From Amycolatopsis vastitatis (lineage in GTDB: Bacteria > Actinomycetota > Actinomycetes > Mycobacteriales > Pseudonocardiaceae): DNA of 64,000 nucleotides. Below the pieces are notes generated by a model. That model had not been told where the DNA came from. It was given only the letters and a program-made list of their open reading frames with translations, and searched no databases. This document shows, one piece after another, positions 29,610 through 37,788 of the stretch (its first letter is position 1; each line of letters opens with the position of its first letter). The position numbers and the translations under genes are program-made. The stretch lies in assembly GCF_002234595.1 (NCBI RefSeq), contig NZ_NMUL01000007.1, positions 62,001-126,000 of the forward strand. The letters run 5' to 3'.

Positions 29610-31276
29610 GACAGCACCGCCGCCCGGTAGTCGGCCCGGCCAGCCAGGTCGGCGTGGCTGCCTTCGCCGGTCACGCGCCCGTCGTCGAGCAGGACGACGC
29701 GGTCGGTCGCGGCGAGCAGCGCCGGGCTGGTGGTCACGAGGATCGTCGTGCGGCCGCGTCGCAGCTCCGCGAGGCCCGCGGCGATCCGGGCCTCGGTCAC
29801 GGTGTCGACGGCGGTCGTCGGGTCGTGCAGCACCAGCACCGGCGCGTCGGCGGCGAGGGCCCGCGCGAGCGCGACCCGCTGACGCTGCCCGCCGGACAGT
29901 GACCGCCCGCGCTCGGTGACGGCGGTCGCGACGCCGCCGGGCAGCGCGCTCGCCACCTCGTCGACGGCGGCCGCGGCCATCGCCTCGGCGGCCCGCGGCC
30001 CTGCCGTCACGTTCTCGGCGACCGTCCCGGCGAACAGGTCCGCGTCGTGCGCGGCGACCAGGACGACTTCGCGGACCCGGCCGGGGTCCACAGTGGACAG
30101 GTCGACCGAGTCGACCGACACCGAGCCGCCGTCGGGGTCGGCGGCCCGGCCGAGGCAGTCCAGGAGGTCGGTCGCGGCGGCCGGGTCGGTGGCGACGACG
30201 CCGAGCAGCTCGCCCGGCCGGGCTTCGAAGCGGACGTCACGCAGGGCGCCCCGGCGCAGCGCAGAAAGCTTCACGTGCCCGGCCACCGGGGCCGGGAGCG
30301 TGGCGTCCCCGCCGTCGACTGCGAGGGGCGCGTTCAGGACGCCGGCGATGCGCGCCGCCGACGCCCGGCCCTGCGCGAGCTCGCCGTTGACCCACGTGAA
30401 GAGCGTGAACGGCGTGATCAGGTACTGCGCGAGCCCGACCGCGGCGACCAGGTCCCCGACGCTGATATCCCCCGCCGCGGCGAGGGTGCCGCCGACGAGC
30501 GCCACCACGGCGATGAAGATCCCGGTGAGTGCGAGCAAAGCGCCGTTGTGCCAGGCCTGGGCGCTGGCCGCGCGCAGCGTCGCCCGCAGCGAGTCCTGGC
30601 TGGTCCGGCGGTAGCGGTCGACGGCGGCGCGTTCGGCGCCGATGCCCTTGAGCACGCGCAGCCCGGCGACGAGGTCCGTGGCGACGCCGGAGGCGAACGC
30701 GGACCGCTCCTGCTCGGCCTCGCTGCGGCGTTCGAGGGGCTTGCCGACCAGGTGCGCCAGGTACAGCATCGGCGGGGTGCCGAGCAGGACGAGCAGGCCG
30801 AGCGGCAGCGACATGGTGAGCAGCGCGACGGCGCTGACGAGCAGCCCGGCCAGGCCCGCGACGGCGAACGGCAGCACGCCGTTGACCGTGCCGACCCGCT
30901 TGGCGTCCGACGTCCCGATGCTCACCAGTTCGCCCGCGAGGGTGCCGGACTCGGCGACGCCGCCGGGGTGGAGCACCCGGCGGCCCAAGGCGAGGCGCAG
31001 GTCGTGGGCGGCGCGTTCCGCGGCGCGTTCGCCGAAGCGGGCGCCCAGGCGGTAGCTGTTCGACAGCGCGGCGAAAAGGACGCCCAGCACCGCGAGCCAG
31101 AGCAGGAGCGTGCCTGCCGAGCCGTCGGCCACGGCCTGGTCGACAATCACGCCGATCACCACCGGGACCAGCGCTTCGCCACCCTGGTGACAGGCGGTCA
31201 GCAGCGCCGCGAGCGTCACCGGCCGCCGTTGCCCGGCGATCGAACGGCGGAGGACTTCCCGTCCCGTCGTGCCCAC
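29606..31276 (-). CDS. ABC exporter half-transporter with degenerate ATP site
   Basis: 556 residues, same architecture as its partner. The Walker A region reads VATDPAAATDLL (no Lys, no Gly pattern), Walker B ends LHDPT (catalytic Glu replaced by Pro) and the H-loop His is lost (TTSPALL), yet the signature LSGGQRQR is perfect. It can therefore only serve as the signature-donating half for its partner's ATP site. GTG 31276 follows GGGAGG. An iron box begins 26 bases upstream. Probable siderophore export. Confidence 0.88.
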   Translation of the reverse strand: MGTTGREVLRRSIAGQRRPVTLAALLTACHQGGEALVPVVIGVIVDQAVADGSAGTLLLWLAVLGVLFAALSNSYRLGARFGERAAERAAHDLRLALGRRVLHPGGVAESGTLAGELVSIGTSDAKRVGTVNGVLPFAVAGLAGLLVSAVALLTMSLPLGLLVLLGTPPMLYLAHLVGKPLERRSEAEQERSAFASGVATDLVAGLRVLKGIGAERAAVDRYRRTSQDSLRATLRAASAQAWHNGALLALTGIFIAVVALVGGTLAAAGDISVGDLVAAVGLAQYLITPFTLFTWVNGELAQGRASAARIAGVLNAPLAVDGGDATLPAPVAGHVKLSALRRGALRDVRFEARPGELLGVVATDPAAATDLLDCLGRAADPDGGSVSVDSVDLSTVDPGRVREVVLVAAHDADLFAGTVAENVTAGPRAAEAMAAAAVDEVASALPGGVATAVTERGRSLSGGQRQRVALARALAADAPVLVLHDPTTAVDTVTEARIAAGLAELRRGRTTILVTTSPALLAATDRVVLLDDGRVTGEGSHADLAGRADYRAAVLS

Positions 31277-31301
31277 CCGCGCCTCCCTGTCCTGTGCTGG
31301 G

Positions 31302-31320
31302 ATAGGTAAGGCTAGTCTAA
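31302..31320. promoter_or_regulatory. iron box upstream of the exporter operon
   Basis: ATAGGTAAGGCTAGTCTAA matches the IdeR/DmdR1 consensus at 15 of 19 positions. It lies between the exporter start (31276) and the stop of the EamA-type gene (31330), both on the minus strand, so it controls the exporters. Confidence 0.8.
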
Positions 31321-31329
31321 GTTAATCGC

Positions 31330-32181
31330 TCACTGGGACACGGTCTCGGTTCGCGGCTCGGTGGCGGGTTCGCCGAACCGGGCCAGCGCGAGCGCGGCCG
31401 CCACGGCGAGGACGAACCCGGCGACGGCGACGAAGACGAACCCGGGCCGGGTGCGGTCGCCGAGCACCAGCACGCCGACCAGCGACGGGAACACCGTCTC
31501 GCCGAGCACCATCATCGCGGTCGAGGTCGTGACGCTCCCGCGTTGCAACGCCGTCGCGTAGAACAGCATCGCCATCCCTCCGGCCACCGCGACGGTGTAG
31601 GTCGCCGGGTCGGTGAGCAGGTCCAGCGGCGCGAGGCTGGGGATGATCCGGCCGGCGATCGCGACGACCCCGAAGCACAGCCCGGCGACGAGCCCGAGCG
31701 CCGGCGTCCGCACGCGGCGGTTCGCCTTTCCCGCGGCGATGCCGGCCGCGGCCAGCACGATGACGGCTCCGGCGAGAACGAGACGGAAGCCCAGCCCGAC
31801 CGGATCGGACCCTTCGCTCTCGGCGGCCGCGCCGAGCAGCGCCAGCCCGGCGCACACGACGGCCACGGCCGCCCACTCCCGCCTGCCGAGCCGGATGCCG
31901 AGGAACCGGGCCGCGACGGCCGTCACGGCGAGGCTCGCGGCGAGCGCGGCCTGCACGACGAACAGCGGCAGTACGTGCAGCGCCACGATCTGGGCGACGA
32001 ACCCGAGGACGTCCAGCGACAGCCCGAGCACGAACTTCCACTGGCCGAGCACGCGGACCAGCAGCTTCGGGTCGACGCCGTCGCCACCGGTGTCCGTCGC
32101 CCGCGCGGCGACCGACTGCATCACCGAAGCCACGCCGTACGCGCATGCCGCGCCCAAGGCGCAGAGCAGTCCCCACCACAT
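31330..32181 (-). CDS. EamA/DMT-type membrane transporter
   Basis: 283 residues, nearly all in ten hydrophobic helices, with the two-fold repeat of the drug/metabolite transporter superfamily (GLLCALGAACAYGVASV at the N-terminus and a second repeat near 150). Substrate unknown. ATG 32181 is preceded only by a weak GAG-type ribosome site. It is upstream of the exporter genes on the same strand, but the iron box lies after it, so it is probably not part of the iron-controlled unit. Confidence 0.75.
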   Translation of the reverse strand: MWWGLLCALGAACAYGVASVMQSVAARATDTGGDGVDPKLLVRVLGQWKFVLGLSLDVLGFVAQIVALHVLPLFVVQAALAASLAVTAVAARFLGIRLGRREWAAVAVVCAGLALLGAAAESEGSDPVGLGFRLVLAGAVIVLAAAGIAAGKANRRVRTPALGLVAGLCFGVVAIAGRIIPSLAPLDLLTDPATYTVAVAGGMAMLFYATALQRGSVTTSTAMMVLGETVFPSLVGVLVLGDRTRPGFVFVAVAGFVLAVAAALALARFGEPATEPRTETVSQ

Positions 32182-32232
32182 GCCGATCACTCTATGGCGG
32201 ATTTTGTCGGACCGGCGCGGTAGGTTCTGCTC

Positions 32233-32745
32233 ATGTCGAACACGAGTTCGAAGACGCACCGCCGGTGGCCGGGCCGCCTGGCCTCCGACGAGCTGCGCCT
32301 GCAGCTGGATTTCCTGCAGTTCCTGCGGGCCACGGCGGTGAACAAGGTCGCCGGGCTGCCGGCGGAACTCGCGGTGGCGGCGCCGTTGCCGTCGTCGCCG
32401 CGGATGAGCGCGCTGGGGGTGGTGAAGCATCTCACCGCGGTCGAGCGGTGGTGGCTGTGCATCGAGGCGGGCGGGGCGGACCTGCCGTCGCTGTGGGCCG
32501 GCACCCCGGACCCGAGCTGGGACCTGACCCCGGACGACACCCCGGCATCGGTGGCGGCGGCCTACCGGGCGGAGTGGGCGCGAGCGGAGAAGGCCCTGCG
32601 CGGACTGGGCCCGGACGACCGCACCCGGCGGCGCGCGGAGTTCACGGTCCGCTGGGTGGTGGCGCACGTGGTCCAGGAGACCGCGCGGCACGTGGGTCAC
32701 CTGGACGTGCTGCGCGAGCTGGCCGACGGGGAGGTGGGCGAATGA
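32233..32745 (+). CDS. DinB family protein (DUF664 type), second copy
   Basis: 170-residue DinB-fold protein. Candidate metal ligands are His in VVKHLTAVERWW and the pair in ETARHVGHLDVLREL, the same arrangement as in the DinB gene at 5055, though the two proteins are otherwise divergent. Divergent from the EamA-type gene with 51 bases between starts. Thiol-dependent transferase or detoxification activity is possible; substrate unknown. Confidence 0.78.
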   Translation: MSNTSSKTHRRWPGRLASDELRLQLDFLQFLRATAVNKVAGLPAELAVAAPLPSSPRMSALGVVKHLTAVERWWLCIEAGGADLPSLWAGTPDPSWDLTPDDTPASVAAAYRAEWARAEKALRGLGPDDRTRRRAEFTVRWVVAHVVQETARHVGHLDVLRELADGEVGE

Positions 32746-32802
32746 CGGAGGGGTGAGGTCGGCCTGGGTGGCTTTCGGTGGGGTCAGCCGGCCGGGGTGT
32801 CC

Positions 32803-32979
32803 TGTGGTGGACCGGCTCGGCGGTCGGTGGTTCGCGGGGGTCCGGTGTCCCGTGGTGTAGGGGTTCGGCCGGGGGTGGTTTCCGGGGGTCGGGTGTCTTG
32901 TGGTGGACCGGCTCGGCGGTCGGTGGTTCGCTCGGAGCAGGAGTCCAGTGGTGGACGGGCTCGGTCGTCGGCGGTTCGC
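32803..32979. repeat. 48-bp tandem repeat, four copies
   Basis: A 33-base sequence beginning TGTGGTGGACCGGCTCGG is identical at 32803-32835 and 32899-32931. A diverged copy at 32947-32979 and a more diverged one starting 32851 complete a 48-bp period. It occupies the 284-base gap between convergent DinB and TetR genes; no gene is seen there. Confidence 0.85.
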
Positions 32980-33029
32980 GAGACGTAAGGCGTTCCGCGG
33001 CGGCGCGCTGGTTCCACCGGCGGGCCGGC

Positions 33030-33599
33030 TCAGGCTCGCAGCCCCCGGATCGCGAGGGCGGCGAAGCGCCGGGAGGCGGCGACCCGGGCCTCCGAAGAGG
33101 CGCCCTGGATGCCGCCGTTCGCCATGAGGACGAGGATCACGTCGTCCAGCGCCACGTCCGGGCGCAGGTGACCGGCTTCCCTCGCGCGGCGGGTCAGCTC
33201 CGCGATCGACTTCACCGTGCGTTCGCGGTCCGCCGCGAAATCCAGCGCGTGCGGGAACTCCGCCGTGAACGCCGCGGTGAACCCCCGGTCGCGGGCGTGC
33301 AGCTCGCACAACCGCTCGACCATGGCGGTGAAGCCGCGCCACGGGTCGGGGTCGGCCAGTTCTTCCTCCGCGATCTCGTAGCACGCGCGCATCTTGGCGG
33401 CGAACGCCTCGGTGGCCAGTGCCTCCTTGGTCGGGAAGTGGCGGTACAGGGTCGCCGGGCCGACGTCGGCGCGCCGGGCGATCTCCCGCATCGGCACCGT
33501 CAGGCCGTCGGCGGCGAACACGGCCCGCGCCGCATCGAGGATGCGTTCGCGGTTGTCCCGGGCGTCGGAGCGCAGGAGGTGAGACAAACCCTCGGTCAC
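33030..33599 (-). CDS. TetR family transcriptional regulator
   Basis: 189 residues. N-terminal helix-turn-helix (ILDAARAVFAADGLTVPMREIARRADVGPATLYRHFPTK pattern, residues about 20-58) with a variable C-terminal ligand domain. GTG 33599 start. Divergent from a quinone-oxidoreductase-like gene with 67 bases between them holding an inverted repeat, so it probably represses that gene and itself. Confidence 0.88.
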   Translation of the reverse strand: MTEGLSHLLRSDARDNRERILDAARAVFAADGLTVPMREIARRADVGPATLYRHFPTKEALATEAFAAKMRACYEIAEEELADPDPWRGFTAMVERLCELHARDRGFTAAFTAEFPHALDFAADRERTVKSIAELTRRAREAGHLRPDVALDDVILVLMANGGIQGASSEARVAASRRFAALAIRGLRA

Positions 33600-33614
33600 T
33601 TCCTCAGTTTAGCC

Positions 33615-33636
33615 AACCGGACGGGGGCGTCCGTTA
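33615..33636. promoter_or_regulatory. candidate TetR operator
   Basis: AACCGGACG (33615-33623) and CGTCCGTTA (33628-33636) are inverted with 7 of 9 positions paired and a GGGG centre, in the gap between the TetR gene and its divergent neighbour. Confidence 0.5.
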
Positions 33637-33666
33637 GCGTCGGCCGTCGACGAACGGAGGAGAACA

Positions 33667-34641
33667 GTGAAAGCAGTCGCAGTGCAGGAGTTCGGTGGTC
33701 CCGGCGGACTGGCGGTCGTCGACCTGCCGGTCCCGAGCCCGGCCGGCGGGCAGGTGCTCGTCACGACCGAAGCGATCGGTGTCGGCGGCGTCGACGTCCT
33801 GATCCGGAGCGGGGCGCTCGCCGCCTACGGCTTCCAGGACGGTCACGTCCTCGGCGGCGAGATCGCCGGCACGGTGGCCGAGGTGGGCGAGGGCGTCGAC
33901 CCGTCCTGGATCGGAAAGCGCGTCTGGGCGTTCGCCGGCTTGGGCGGCGGCTACGCCGAGATGGCGGTCGTCCCGGCCGCGACGCTCGTCCCGCTGCCGG
34001 AGGCGGTGTCGCCCGTCGACGCGGTGACGCTCGGCAGCTCGGGGATGGTCGCCCACTTCGGCCTGCGCCACGCCCGGTTCGCCCCCGGCGAGTCGGTGCT
34101 GGTGCGCGGCGCGGCCGGCGGCATCGGGATCATGGCGGTCCAGCTCGCGGCCCGCGGCGGGGCGGGAACGATCGCGGTGACGACGTCGTCGGCCGAACGC
34201 GGCGAGCGCCTGCGCGAGCTGGGCGCGACGCACGTGCTCGGCCGCGACGGCGGGGGAGCCGGGGGCTTCGACGTCATCCTCGACGTCGTGGCCGGCCCGG
34301 ACCTCCCGTCGTTCTTCACCAGGCTCAACCCGAACGGGCGGCTGGTGGCCGTCGGCGTGGTCGCCGGCGAGCCGCCCGCGGACTTCGGGAAGGAGCTGTT
34401 CGCGGCGTTCCGGAAGTCGATGTCCTTCGCGACCTTTAGCGCCGACACCGTGTCCCAGGCCGACCGCACCGCCGTGACCGCCGACCTCTTCACCAGCGGC
34501 CTGCGGGCGGTCGTGCACGAGGTGCTGCCGCTGGAGCAGGCCGCCCTGGCGCACCGCAAGCTCGACACCGGCGAGGTGTTCGGCCGGATCGTGCTCACCA
34601 CGCGGAGTTTCAGCGGAGCACGCGATACCTCAGGTGCGTGA
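33667..34641 (+). CDS. zinc-independent quinone oxidoreductase-like MDR protein
   Basis: 324-residue medium-chain dehydrogenase/reductase of the quinone oxidoreductase branch. The NADPH-binding segment VLVRGAAGGIGIMAVQLA is near residues 143-160; catalytic zinc ligands are absent. Probably reduces quinones or other electrophilic enones. Control by the divergent TetR gene suggests response to a toxic ligand. Its last 32 bases overlap the convergent reductase gene. Confidence 0.87.
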   Translation: MKAVAVQEFGGPGGLAVVDLPVPSPAGGQVLVTTEAIGVGGVDVLIRSGALAAYGFQDGHVLGGEIAGTVAEVGEGVDPSWIGKRVWAFAGLGGGYAEMAVVPAATLVPLPEAVSPVDAVTLGSSGMVAHFGLRHARFAPGESVLVRGAAGGIGIMAVQLAARGGAGTIAVTTSSAERGERLRELGATHVLGRDGGGAGGFDVILDVVAGPDLPSFFTRLNPNGRLVAVGVVAGEPPADFGKELFAAFRKSMSFATFSADTVSQADRTAVTADLFTSGLRAVVHEVLPLEQAALAHRKLDTGEVFGRIVLTTRSFSGARDTSGA

Positions 34642-35230
34642 CCGAGGCCGCCGCGCGTGACTCCAGCTGCTCCAGGTTCAGCGGCGGGACCCCGTCGAAC
34701 AGCCGGACGCCGGCGCCGAGCGTGAACGGCGCGATGTGCAGCCGCAGTTCGTCGATCAGGCCGGCGGCGAGGTACTGGTTGACGGTGGTCGCGCCGCCGT
34801 GGACGGAGATGTCGCCGTCCCCGGCTGCGTCGCGTGCGCGTTTCATCGCGGCTTCGATCCCGTCGGTCACGAAGTGGAACGTCGTGCCGCCGTCCATCGG
34901 CTGCGGGTCACGCGGGTGGTGGGTGAGCACGAAGACCGGGGCGTGGTAGGGCGGATTGTCGCCCCACCAGCCCTTCCACTGCCGATCCCACTCGCCACGC
35001 ACCGGGCCGAACATGTTGCGCCCCAAGATGAACGCCTTGGCCGTCAGCATCCGGTCGAACTCGGCCGGGTGCTCCGCGGGACCTTCGGCGAACCAGGCGT
35101 GCAGCTTGTCACCCCAGCCGTCGCCGCCGTCCTCGCCGAACGGGCGCTCTTCGGTCTGGTCGTGCCCGGCCGCGTACCCGTCGATCGTGATGGTGAGGTC
35201 GCAGGTCACCCTGCCCGTCCGTGTGGTCAT
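34610..35230 (-). CDS. dihydrofolate reductase-like protein (RibD C-terminal domain family)
   Basis: 206 residues of the RibD_C fold: LTITIDGYAAG at the N-terminus, AFILGRNMFGP, and the nucleotide-binding DISVHGGATTVNQYLAAGLIDELRLHIAP in the C-terminal half. Such stand-alone proteins are NADPH-dependent reductases of mostly unknown substrate; a true folate role is not implied. ATG 35230. Divergent from a LysR gene, 97 bases apart, suggesting local control. Confidence 0.85.
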   Translation of the reverse strand: MTTRTGRVTCDLTITIDGYAAGHDQTEERPFGEDGGDGWGDKLHAWFAEGPAEHPAEFDRMLTAKAFILGRNMFGPVRGEWDRQWKGWWGDNPPYHAPVFVLTHHPRDPQPMDGGTTFHFVTDGIEAAMKRARDAAGDGDISVHGGATTVNQYLAAGLIDELRLHIAPFTLGAGVRLFDGVPPLNLEQLESRAAASVTHLRYRVLR

Positions 35231-35294
35231 CGCCGTGCCCTCCTCGTGGTTGTGCGATCAGGATGGCCCGGATCCGACATGACGTCCAATGTCA

Positions 35295-35309
35295 ATTCGT
35301 GTGCCGAAT
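35295..35309. promoter_or_regulatory. candidate LysR box
   Basis: ATTCGTGTGCCGAAT is a 15-bp palindrome of the T-N11-A form bound by LysR regulators. It is placed in the gap between the reductase and LysR genes. Confidence 0.5.
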
Positions 35310-35327
35310 CATTGATACTCTCGATGA

Positions 35328-36209
35328 ATGCTCAGCCTGGTCCAGCTCAAGGTCCTGGCCGCGGTGGCCCGGCACGGGTCCGTGACCGAGGCGGCCCGCG
35401 AGCTCCACTATTCGCAGCCGTCGGTGAGCCATCACCTGGCCCGCCTGGAAACGGCCACCGGCGCCAAGCTCCTGCAGCGCACCGGCCGGGGCATCCGCTT
35501 GACACCGGAAGGGCGCCTCTTGGCCGGCCGCGCGGCCGAGATCGTGGGCCGCGTGGACGCGGCGGCGGGCGAGCTGGCCGCGCAGGTCGGCCTCCGGGCC
35601 GGGCGGGTCCGGCTGGCCGCCAACGCCTCCGCGCTGATCACGCTGGTGCCGGAGGCCGCGGGCGCACTGGCCCGGGACCACCCGGGACTGGAGCTGAGCC
35701 TGTTCGACCGCCACCCGGTGGAAGCGCTGGACCTGCTGCGCCGCGGCGAGGTCGACGTCGCCCTCGTCTTCCAGCACGCCGGCGCGCCGCTCGAGGACGA
35801 GGGATTCCGCTTCCGGCACCTCGCCGACGACCCGATCCACCTCATCAGCAGGCACCCCGGCGACCGCCTGGCGAACCACCGGGACTCCGCCTGGATCGGC
35901 GGCTGCGACCGGTGCCGGGCGGAGCTGACCGCCGTGTGCGGCGCTGCGGGCTTCACCCCGCGCATCGCCTCGCACAGCGACGACATGGTGGTGGTGCAGT
36001 CCCTGGTCGCCGCCGGCCTCGGCGTCGCCACCCTGCCCGGGCTCGCGCTGGCCGCCCACCGCCGTCCCGGTGTCCACGCCACCGAACTCCCCGGCGTCCA
36101 CCGCCGGATCCACGCCGCCACCTACGGCGACCCGCCGGACCCGCCGGCGGTCACCGCGGTGCTGGCCGCCCTCACCCAGGTCGCCGCGCCGGCGCGGACC
36201 GGCCCGTAG
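35328..36209 (+). CDS. LysR family transcriptional regulator
   Basis: 293 residues: winged helix-turn-helix at about 3-62 (VTEAARELHYSQPSVSHHLARLETATGAKLLQR pattern) and the two-lobed effector domain from about 90. Two cysteines in GGCDRCRAELTAVCGAAG lie in the hinge region and might sense redox state; that is speculation. Likely regulates itself and the divergent reductase gene. Ten bases separate it from the following hydrolase. Confidence 0.9.
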   Translation: MLSLVQLKVLAAVARHGSVTEAARELHYSQPSVSHHLARLETATGAKLLQRTGRGIRLTPEGRLLAGRAAEIVGRVDAAAGELAAQVGLRAGRVRLAANASALITLVPEAAGALARDHPGLELSLFDRHPVEALDLLRRGEVDVALVFQHAGAPLEDEGFRFRHLADDPIHLISRHPGDRLANHRDSAWIGGCDRCRAELTAVCGAAGFTPRIASHSDDMVVVQSLVAAGLGVATLPGLALAAHRRPGVHATELPGVHRRIHAATYGDPPDPPAVTAVLAALTQVAAPARTGP

Positions 36210-36219
36210 GGTGTCCGGC

Positions 36220-36930
36220 ATGACTGATCGGCTCTACTTCCGGCAGCTGCTCGCGGGCCGGGACTTCGCCGTCGGGGATCCCGTCGCGACGCAGATGGTG
36301 AACTTCGCCTACCTGATCGGCGACCGCGAGACCGGGGACGCCGTGATCGTCGACCCGGCGTACGCGGTGCGGGACCTGCTGGACGTCCTGGCGGACGACG
36401 GCATGCGGCTGACCGGGGTGCTCGCTACCCACCACCACCCCGACCACGTCGGCGGCGAGATGCTCGGCTTCTCGCTGCCCGGCATCGCCGAGCTCCTCGC
36501 GATCGAGCAGGTGCCGATCCACGTCAACGGCGCCGAGACGGAGTGGGTCCGCCGGGTCACCGGGGTGTCCGGTACCGACCTGCGAGCCCACGACCACGAC
36601 GACGTCCTCGAGGTCGGGGCGATCCCGATCCGGCTGCTGCACACGCCCGGGCACACGCCGGGCAGCCAGTGCTTCCTGGTCGAGGGCAAGCTCGTCTCGG
36701 GCGACACGCTGTTCCTCGAAGGCTGCGGCCGCACCGACTTCCCCGGCGGTGACGCCGACGAGATCTACCGCAGCCTGCAGGCGCTCGCCGGCCTGCCCGG
36801 CGACCCCGTCGTCTACCCCGGGCACCAGTACTCGGCCGAACCGTCGGCCGCGCTCTCGGAGGTCAAGCGCACCAACTTCGTCTACCGGCCGCGCTCGCCC
36901 GCCGAATGGAAGGTCATGTTCGGCGGCTGA
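36220..36930 (+). CDS. metallo-beta-lactamase-fold hydrolase (glyoxalase II-like)
   Basis: 236 residues. The two-metal site motif is THHHPDHVGG; further ligands are His in HTPGHTPGS, Asp in VSGDTLF and His in YPGHQY. This set matches the glyoxalase II/persulfide dioxygenase branch of the superfamily. Cytoplasmic, no signal peptide. Starts ten bases after the LysR stop, so may be co-transcribed. Substrate could be a thioester or persulfide, in line with the sulfur-related ssu genes next to it. Confidence 0.87.
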   Translation: MTDRLYFRQLLAGRDFAVGDPVATQMVNFAYLIGDRETGDAVIVDPAYAVRDLLDVLADDGMRLTGVLATHHHPDHVGGEMLGFSLPGIAELLAIEQVPIHVNGAETEWVRRVTGVSGTDLRAHDHDDVLEVGAIPIRLLHTPGHTPGSQCFLVEGKLVSGDTLFLEGCGRTDFPGGDADEIYRSLQALAGLPGDPVVYPGHQYSAEPSAALSEVKRTNFVYRPRSPAEWKVMFGG

Positions 36931-37055
36931 GCCAAGTGCGTTCCACGGGGTGAAACGCCGCCTGTTCACGGAGTGGGCGCGGATTGACTTCCCCTCCCGG
37001 GGGCCCGAAGGTCGGGACCACGCAATCCCGAACGTCCCTCCCCGGGGAGAAATCC

Positions 37056-37319
37056 GTGTCGATTTCCACCACGGGCGTGCTGCCACGCGCCCGGAACCGC
37101 GACGAGTCGTCGCGCAAAGCCATGTGGCGGCCCGATCTCCGGCGCTGGGTCAGCCCGGTGGTGCTCGTCGCCGCCTGGCAGGCCGCCAGTGCCACCGGCG
37201 TCCTGCCGCCCGACAAGCTCAGTTCACCGTGGACAGTCGTGCAGGCCGGCGTCGAAGTCGCCCGCAGCGGCGAACTCGGTGACGCGTTCGCGGTGTCGCT
37301 CGGCCGCGTCGGCAACACC
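37056..37319 (+). pseudogene. ssuC: sulfonate ABC permease remnant (N-terminal fragment)
   Basis: From GTG 37056 (GGGGAGA upstream) the translation follows the N-terminus of SsuC-type permeases for about 85 residues (WVSPVVLVAAWQAASATGVLPP, then SSPWTVVQAG, then DAFAVSLGR). All membrane helices after that are missing: the frame runs directly into the middle of a sulfonate-binding protein gene. The leader 36931-37055 contains several GC-rich inverted repeats, such as TCGGGA/TCCCGA at 37013-37032, possibly a former sulfur-responsive leader. Confidence 0.8.
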
Positions 37320-37788
37320 CCGCCGATCTCGCGGCCGCGGCCAAGGCGAAGATCAAGGTGGTCAGCGTGTCGCGCAGCAATGTCGAACGGGAAGCCGTCC
37401 TCGTCCCGCCGGACTCGCCGCTGCGCGATGTGGCCTCGCTGAAGGGGAAGACGATCGGCGTGGCCAAGGGCAGCTCGGCGTACGGGCAGCTGCTGAACAC
37501 GCTGCACAACAACGGGTTGTCCACAAAGGACGTCAAGCTGAGCTTCCTGCAGCCGTCGGAGGCGTACGCCGCGTTCACCCAGCACGGGCTGAAGCTCGAA
37601 GTCGCGCGAAGGCCGTCGAGGCGGGCCGCGACCGGCCGATCGTGCTGGACGACTCGGTCGTGGCGTCCGAACAGCAGCTCGCGGACGCCTTCACCGACGA
37701 GAAGACTTTGCCGGGCAAGGTGGACTTCGCCGCGTACGTCGACCGGCGGTTCGCCGCGGACCTGGATCAGGTGAGGAGCAACGGATGA
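37310..37788 (+). pseudogene. ssuA: sulfonate-binding protein remnant with deletions and frameshifts
   Basis: Pieces of an SsuA-type binding protein: VGNTPPI, then after a lost base near 37329 AAAKAKIKVVS and the stretch up to YAAFTQ in another frame. An internal part (about 60-80 residues in the family) is missing near 37575, then after a second lost base near 37608 KAVEAGRDRPIVLDD runs to the stop. The N-terminus with signal peptide is also gone. The stop overlaps ATG of ssuD (ATGA), so it was once part of an ssu operon. Two single-base errors could be sequencing faults, but the large losses are real. Confidence 0.82.

Noticed and set aside
31330-33384. 684-codon minus-strand frame as a single protein
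   Set aside because: Only the last 283 codons code for a real product (the EamA-type transporter). The rest is repeat sequence and the shadow of DinB and TetR genes.
36931-37055. SAM or other riboswitch in the ssu leader
   Set aside because: GC-rich inverted repeats are present but no conserved riboswitch core could be recognised by eye; a covariance-model search would decide.
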